From the NCBI GenBank assembly GCA_027083995.1, contig JALWME010000236.1, forward strand, positions 1 to 9,962: a stretch of 9,962 bases of DNA, in the 5' to 3' direction. Both the position numbers and the translations under genes were made by a program. How positions within the stretch are numbered: position 1 is the stretch's first letter; the number at the start of each line of letters is the position of its first letter. Positions 6,899 to 9,962 of this stretch are shown here, one piece after another. Source of the DNA: Sulfurovum sp. (GTDB lineage: Bacteria; Campylobacterota; Campylobacteria; Campylobacterales; Sulfurovaceae). The notes below the pieces were generated by a model, which did no database searches, had not been told where the DNA came from, and was given only the letters and a program-made list of their open reading frames with translations.

Positions 6899-6933
6899 AT
6901 TATATCAAAATCCTACCCAATATCTCTATTATA
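6899..6933 (-). promoter_or_regulatory. Two candidate -10 boxes upstream of panD
   Basis: The 151-base gap between the ferredoxin stop and panD contains two perfect TATAAT hexamers on the minus strand, at 6899-6904 (TTGATATAAT) and 6928-6933 (CAGTATAAT). Neither has a clear -35. Either would give a short leader to panD. They suggest that panD-ybaB has its own promoter and does not depend on read-through from the murE cluster. No strong hairpin terminator is visible in the gap. Confidence 0.45.
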
Positions 6934-7015
6934 CTGAAAATTGTGAAGAAATTGTTATGGAGTGTGCAACCCCATGTAAAAAGATTGCAAAAAAAGAATA
7001 AACATAACTATATAA

Positions 7016-7393
7016 TCATTTTACCAAAGAAGCTGGAGCCACTGGTTCACCCCACATCTCCTCTGGCACAACATACTCTGTGACAACATTCCCACCGATG
7101 ATATGCTCATCTATGATTTTGTCTATTTTCTCTTTGGTTAAGCCTACATACATTGTGTGTCCTGGCTCTACGAGCATCACTGGTCCCAAGGCACATCTGT
7201 TAAGACATCCTGTTTTTACAGGAGACACTGTACCTACTATACCCTTCATCATCAAAGACTGTGCAAGATGCATAAAAAGCTCTTGGGTTTCTGGATCATC
7301 TGCTTTCACGCATGATGGTTTTGGCATCCCTGGAGGTGCAGACTGCTCACATTTAAGTATAAAAAACGCTGGTTGTGGTATAGCTGGGGTCAT
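7016..7393 (-). CDS. Thioredoxin-like [2Fe-2S] ferredoxin
   Basis: Small electron-transfer protein of the thioredoxin-fold [2Fe-2S] ferredoxin family (Shethna-type; related to NuoE C-terminal domains). Four cysteines fit the family pattern C-x12-C-x34-C-x3-C. They are C15 and C28 (KCEQSAPPGMPKPSCV), then C63 and C67 (KTGCLNRCALGPVMLV), followed by the usual GPVMLVEPGHTMYVGLT strand. A C-terminal extension (TEYVVPEEMWGEPVAP) follows the fold. Three consecutive ATG codons open the frame (7391-7399). The third (7391-7393) is chosen because AGGA at 7401-7404 is seven bases away, whereas the first has only one base of spacing. The gene starts 34 bases after the murE stop and is probably in the same transcript. 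The redox partner is unknown. Sharing a transcript with a NifU-type protein suggests, without proving, a link to Fe-S metabolism. Confidence 0.88.
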   Translation of the reverse strand: MTPAIPQPAFFILKCEQSAPPGMPKPSCVKADDPETQELFMHLAQSLMMKGIVGTVSPVKTGCLNRCALGPVMLVEPGHTMYVGLTKEKIDKIIDEHIIGGNVVTEYVVPEEMWGEPVAPASLVK

Positions 7394-7427
7394 CATCATA
7401 TCCTTTAAAACTTTAATTGAGAGTATT

Positions 7428-8756
7428 TTACTCCCATTTTCTTAATTTGGGGTTATTTGATGGGGGAGTAATAAGCAATTCTCTGACTACTTCTCTATCA
7501 TCAAAAGGATATTTCACTCCCTTAATTTCTTGATACTCTTCATCTCCTTTACCAAGAATTAATAAAACCTCATTTTCCTCTTGTGCTTCCAATGCCATTT
7601 TTATAGCGAGTCTTCTGTCTGGCGTAGCAGTAACCCGCTCTTTACCCCGAAGTCCTACGAGTATATCTTCAAGTATCTGTTCGGCCACTTCATCTCTCGG
7701 GTTGTCTGATGTAACATACACTTTATTTGCAAAGCGTCCAGCCACTGCTCCCATACGTGGTCTCTTCTCTTTGTCTCTGTTTCCTCCTGCCCCAAACACC
7801 ACAGAAATATCTCTGTCTTTCATAGACTCCAGCACTGCATGCATGCCATCATCTGTATGTGCAAAATCGACAATAACCAGAGGATTACGGCTGACTACTT
7901 CCATGCGTCCTGAGACACCTGCAAAATGCTCAACTACCTCACAAACCTCTTCTATATTTCTACCTGTTAACATCTGCACAGAACCAATGGCTGCCATAAG
8001 ATTAAAAAGATTAAAAAGCCCAACCATAGGTGAATGAAAGGTAGCTTCAGCCTGCATGTGTTTTATCCCTGCTGTGATACCATCAAGCAAAGAGAATGCC
8101 TGCACTTTAAATGTAGCAGGTTCATCCACACCATAACTTTGTGCATTTACAGGATTGTAAGTAATATTTTTTATACTATCTTTATTAAGCAACTTTGGTG
8201 TTTCATCTGCAAAGAAAAGACTTTTTATACGTCTATACTCTTCGACCGTTCCATGATAATCCAAGTGGTCTGATGTCACATTGGTATGCACTTTAAGTAT
8301 AAAATTTAATCCCTCAATACGTTTTTGATCAATAGCATGAGAAGATACTTCCATAATAAAATAAGAACATCCCAAATCTGCTGCTTGCTTCATATTGTAC
8401 AAGGTTTCAAGTATGGAAGGTGTGGTCATGCTTTTATCTTCTATACGTTTTTCATGTGCAAACAGTCCACGTGTACCCTGAAGTGCAGGCTTCTCATCAA
8501 GATCAAGTAAAAAAGAGTAGATAGCCGCTGTAACCGTTGTTTTACCATTGGTTCCAGTAACACCTACAACCTTCATTGCTTCTAATTTCCATAATACTAT
8601 AAGCTCTGAAGGAGTAATAAATTCAGGTTTGTTCTCTAGTGCTTCATAATACTGTTTATTCTGTTCTGTTTTTAAAAAAAGTGTGTCTGTGTCTAAACAT
8701 AATGTATCATCAGCTACATGTGTGTACCCTTCTTTGTACTTAAAAGGTATTTTCAC
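7428..8756 (-). CDS. murE: UDP-N-acetylmuramoyl-L-alanyl-D-glutamate–2,6-diaminopimelate ligase
   Basis: Cytoplasmic Mur ligase adding meso-diaminopimelate to UDP-MurNAc-L-Ala-D-Glu with ATP during peptidoglycan synthesis. 442 residues. The ATP loop is VTGTNGKTT (66-74). EVSSHAIDQKRIEGL (136-150), NVTSDHLDYHG (159-169) and the carbamylated-Lys region YRRIKSLFF (174-182) are present. The C-terminal domain has FGAGGNRDKEKRPRMG (321-336) and the DNPRDE motif (351-356), whose Asp-Asn-Pro-Arg marks DAP rather than lysine specificity. The usual GKGHE reads GKGDE (402-406), keeping the Gly and Glu that contact DAP but changing the His. The N-terminal domain is short, with the ATP loop about 45 residues nearer the start than in E. 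coli. The start is GTG at 8754-8756, overlapping the preceding gene by 17 bases, with AAAGGA eight bases upstream. I recall the same nifU-like / unknown / murE order in Helicobacter and Campylobacter. Confidence 0.95.
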   Translation of the reverse strand: MKIPFKYKEGYTHVADDTLCLDTDTLFLKTEQNKQYYEALENKPEFITPSELIVLWKLEAMKVVGVTGTNGKTTVTAAIYSFLLDLDEKPALQGTRGLFAHEKRIEDKSMTTPSILETLYNMKQAADLGCSYFIMEVSSHAIDQKRIEGLNFILKVHTNVTSDHLDYHGTVEEYRRIKSLFFADETPKLLNKDSIKNITYNPVNAQSYGVDEPATFKVQAFSLLDGITAGIKHMQAEATFHSPMVGLFNLFNLMAAIGSVQMLTGRNIEEVCEVVEHFAGVSGRMEVVSRNPLVIVDFAHTDDGMHAVLESMKDRDISVVFGAGGNRDKEKRPRMGAVAGRFANKVYVTSDNPRDEVAEQILEDILVGLRGKERVTATPDRRLAIKMALEAQEENEVLLILGKGDEEYQEIKGVKYPFDDREVVRELLITPPSNNPKLRKWE

Positions 8757-9333
8757 TACTGTTGTCCTTTACCACATGATACAATGCCAAAATATCCTGA
8801 TCATTACCAAAAAGATGTGCACTCGCATCCAAATACTTTAATGCCATCTCGTCATAATCTTCTTTTGAAAGCTTTGTTACAAAATCTATAAATTCATCTT
8901 TATTGGTGATGACCACCCTAGTCGAAAACATAATGTCTTCAAAGGTTTTTTTGAAACTTCCACGACTCTTTACGAGCTCTAAAAAATCACTATATCGTAT
9001 ACCATCCGTATACTCTATCTGCTCTTCTATAGGATCTAACAATAGCTTTTGTATCTCTAGTTTTGATGTATCCAATGAACTAATTAGTCCATCTATGATA
9101 TCTACTGCATTTTCTTTCTCTTCTTTAATCATCTGATAATAATCAAATAAAGCATGGGCTTCTTCTTTGCTTTCTACGCCCAAGTCAGAAAGATACACAC
9201 CAACTTTAGCTTCATCTAACCAAGGGTAATCTTTAAGTATCAAGCCATATAAACGTAATGCATTCATAAAATCCCCTTGCAGGAATTCTCCTTCTGCTCT
9301 TTTGAGTAACATCTCTTGATTGACTTTCTTCAT
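8740..9333 (-). CDS. Uncharacterised helical, TPR-like protein between nifU-like gene and murE
   Basis: A 197-residue protein of unknown function, acidic and almost wholly alpha-helical by eye, with no signal peptide or membrane segment. Residues 7-35 (MLLKRAEGEFLQGDFMNALRLYGLILKDY) resemble a single tetratricopeptide-type helix pair, with the A/G-x-x-x-x-G-D-x-x-x-A-L-x-x-Y spacing. A charged linker follows (MIKEEKENAVD), then a second helical region (about 115-190: YSDFLELVKSRGSFKKTFEDIMF and DYDEMALKYLDASAHLF). It starts 2 bases after the nifU-like stop and ends 17 bases inside murE, so it is translated from the same message. The ribosome site before the ATG at 9331-9333 is weak, which suggests coupling to the upstream gene. 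I recall a hypothetical gene at this position in H. pylori and C. jejuni, so it is probably lineage-conserved. The TPR call is tentative and may reflect only one repeat. Confidence 0.82.
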   Translation of the reverse strand: MKKVNQEMLLKRAEGEFLQGDFMNALRLYGLILKDYPWLDEAKVGVYLSDLGVESKEEAHALFDYYQMIKEEKENAVDIIDGLISSLDTSKLEIQKLLLDPIEEQIEYTDGIRYSDFLELVKSRGSFKKTFEDIMFSTRVVITNKDEFIDFVTKLSKEDYDEMALKYLDASAHLFGNDQDILALYHVVKDNSSENTF

Positions 9334-9335
9334 CT

Positions 9336-9614
9336 TTAGCCCAATTGATCCAATTTGTCTTCAAAGCCATGTGGTACATTGATTACGGTAATTTCAGGAT
9401 GTATAAGTGTTTGCATCTGTTTTTCCACACCAAACTTAATTGTAGTTCCTGAAGACCCACAACCCACACATGCACCCTGAAGCTGAACATATACTTTGCC
9501 CTCGTCTATACTTAGTAGAGTGATATCTCCACCATCAAGCTTAATAGAGGGTCTAACCTTATCTATCACACTCTGCACTGCTGGCTGTAGTTCTTCATCT
9601 GTAAATGGAATCAT
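9336..9614 (-). CDS. NifU C-terminal-domain (Nfu-type) Fe-S scaffold protein
   Basis: A 92-residue stand-alone NifU C-terminal domain, a carrier that binds and hands on Fe-S clusters in the cytoplasm. The core VIDKVRPSIKLDGGDITLLSIDEGKVYVQLQGACVGCGSS contains the family LDGGD (26-30) and the cluster-binding CxxC, here Cys49-Val-Gly-Cys52. The segment after it (SGTTIKFGVEKQMQTLIHPEI) is also typical. There is no N-terminal IscU-like or A-type domain, so this is not a full NifU. The start is ATG at 9612-9614, preceded by an excellent AAGGAG. It is the first gene of the leftward cluster with murE and the ferredoxin. A TATAAT lies at 9656-9661. Confidence 0.94.
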   Translation of the reverse strand: MIPFTDEELQPAVQSVIDKVRPSIKLDGGDITLLSIDEGKVYVQLQGACVGCGSSGTTIKFGVEKQMQTLIHPEITVINVPHGFEDKLDQLG

Positions 9615-9655
9615 TTAATCTCCTTGCATGACAGGTATACTGTCTCACTAATATT

Positions 9656-9661
9656 ATTATA
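9656..9661 (-). promoter_or_regulatory. Candidate -10 box for the nifU-like/murE cluster
   Basis: A perfect TATAAT on the minus strand, in the context TTGTTATAAT, with T-rich sequence and no clear -35 upstream. It lies 42 bases before the nifU-like ATG, giving a leader of about 35 bases. It is in the 224-base divergent gap (9615-9838). No inverted-repeat operator or riboswitch-like fold was recognised in that gap. Confidence 0.45.
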
Positions 9662-9805
9662 ACAAAATCATAGTAAATTTTTTGTGTACTCTGCAAACTA
9701 TCGTGATTTATACACTAAAAGTCTGTTTTTGTCAATAGAACCCTCTCAAAATAAATCTTATTCATCCACTTTGTATAGGTATTTCTTAGGTAATACTCCT
9801 TATGG

Positions 9806-9811
9806 TACAAT
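9806..9811 (+). promoter_or_regulatory. Candidate extended -10 box for the divergent plus-strand gene
   Basis: TACAAT preceded by TGG (TGnTACAAT at 9803-9811) fits an extended -10 element and lies about 28 bases before the ATG at 9839. No matching -35 was found. The partial dyad GGTA…TACC around it (9804-9818) is short and may be chance. Confidence 0.35.
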
Positions 9812-9838
9812 TTATACCAATAGCAAAATAGGGTTAAA

Positions 9839-9962
9839 ATGACAAAAATATTACAGATACTACTTGCCAATATTATCTTGATGGGGCTATGGACTCAAGT
9901 TCAAGCAAAAGAGGTTGAGATAAAAAAAAGTGCTATGAAAATAGGTTGGGCGGAGGTTGATA
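9839..9962 (+). CDS. Exported protein of unknown function, N-terminal fragment
   Basis: Only the first 41 codons are in the window. They encode a typical Sec signal peptide: MTK, then a hydrophobic core ILQILLANIILMGLW, then TQVQA with probable cleavage before KEVEIKKSAMKIGWAEVD. The product is therefore probably periplasmic or outer-membrane. The start is ATG at 9839-9841 with a modest ribosome site (TAGGG, about five to six bases upstream). It is divergent from the nifU-like cluster and is the only rightward gene seen. The mature sequence present is too short to assign a family. Confidence 0.72.
   Translation, partial: MTKILQILLANIILMGLWTQVQAKEVEIKKSAMKIGWAEVD

Noticed and set aside
6965..6989. 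Inverted repeat TGCAA/TTGCA after the ferredoxin gene
   Set aside because: Five-base arms with a 15-base loop are expected by chance in AT-rich DNA, and the T run is on the wrong side for leftward termination.
7421..7433. Small hairpin GAGTA-TTT-TACTC at the end of murE
   Set aside because: The stem is only five base pairs, it overlaps the murE stop codon and has no following U tract on the minus strand. The next gene is only about 34 bases away and likely cotranscribed.
7020..8040. Long plus-strand open frames opposite the ferredoxin and murE genes (for example 7080-7445 and 7702-8037)
   Set aside because: They are antisense to well-recognised proteins with intact motifs, lack convincing ribosome sites and encode Ser/Thr/Pro/Cys-rich sequence typical of reverse-strand shadows.
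8535..8561. P-loop GTNGKTT as a possible missing ATPase for the exporter
   Set aside because: It is the Mur-ligase ATP loop of MurE, followed by all the other MurE motifs, and is unrelated to ABC nucleotide-binding domains.

Overview
The window looks like chromosomal DNA of a Campylobacterota (epsilonproteobacterial) species, probably a free-living Sulfurovum- or Sulfurimonas-like organism. The grounds are an AT-rich, gene-dense sequence, a nifU-like / small unknown gene / murE order that I recall from Helicobacter and Campylobacter, a short MurE, and TATAAT-type -10 boxes with no recognisable -35. The genus is an inference. No tRNA, rRNA, CRISPR array, insertion sequence or transposase was seen.

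Nearly everything is transcribed leftward (minus strand). Read in that direction, 9614 to 7016 is a tight housekeeping cluster: NifU C-terminal-domain protein, an uncharacterised helical protein, MurE (meso-diaminopimelate ligase) and a thioredoxin-like [2Fe-2S] ferredoxin. Next, 6864 to 6164 holds panD (aspartate 1-decarboxylase) and a YbaB/EbfC nucleoid-associated protein. An OprP/OprO-type porin follows (6059 to 4638). Then comes an overlapping three-gene exporter operon (4432 to 857): an ABC-exporter membrane domain without any ATPase domain, an HlyD-type adaptor and a TolC-type outer-membrane channel. The left edge cuts a PiT-family phosphate permease (773 to 1). At the right edge a divergent plus-strand gene for an exported protein begins at 9839 and runs off the window.

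Two things stand out. First, the porin and the PiT permease carry almost identical upstream promoters. Each has two 7-base GTAAY-containing direct repeats with an 11-bp period, then exactly 10 bp, then TATACT. This is the layout of a PhoB-type Pho-box promoter. It links the two genes as an outer-membrane and inner-membrane phosphate uptake pair likely induced by phosphate starvation, although they lie almost 4 kb apart.

Second, the genes lying between them form a complete type I-secretion-like set (membrane domain, adaptor, outer-membrane channel) whose ABC component stops cleanly at the end of its transmembrane domain. No Walker A, LSGGQ signature or Walker B is present. How this exporter is energised and what it exports are open questions, and it is the best candidate here for an undescribed system.
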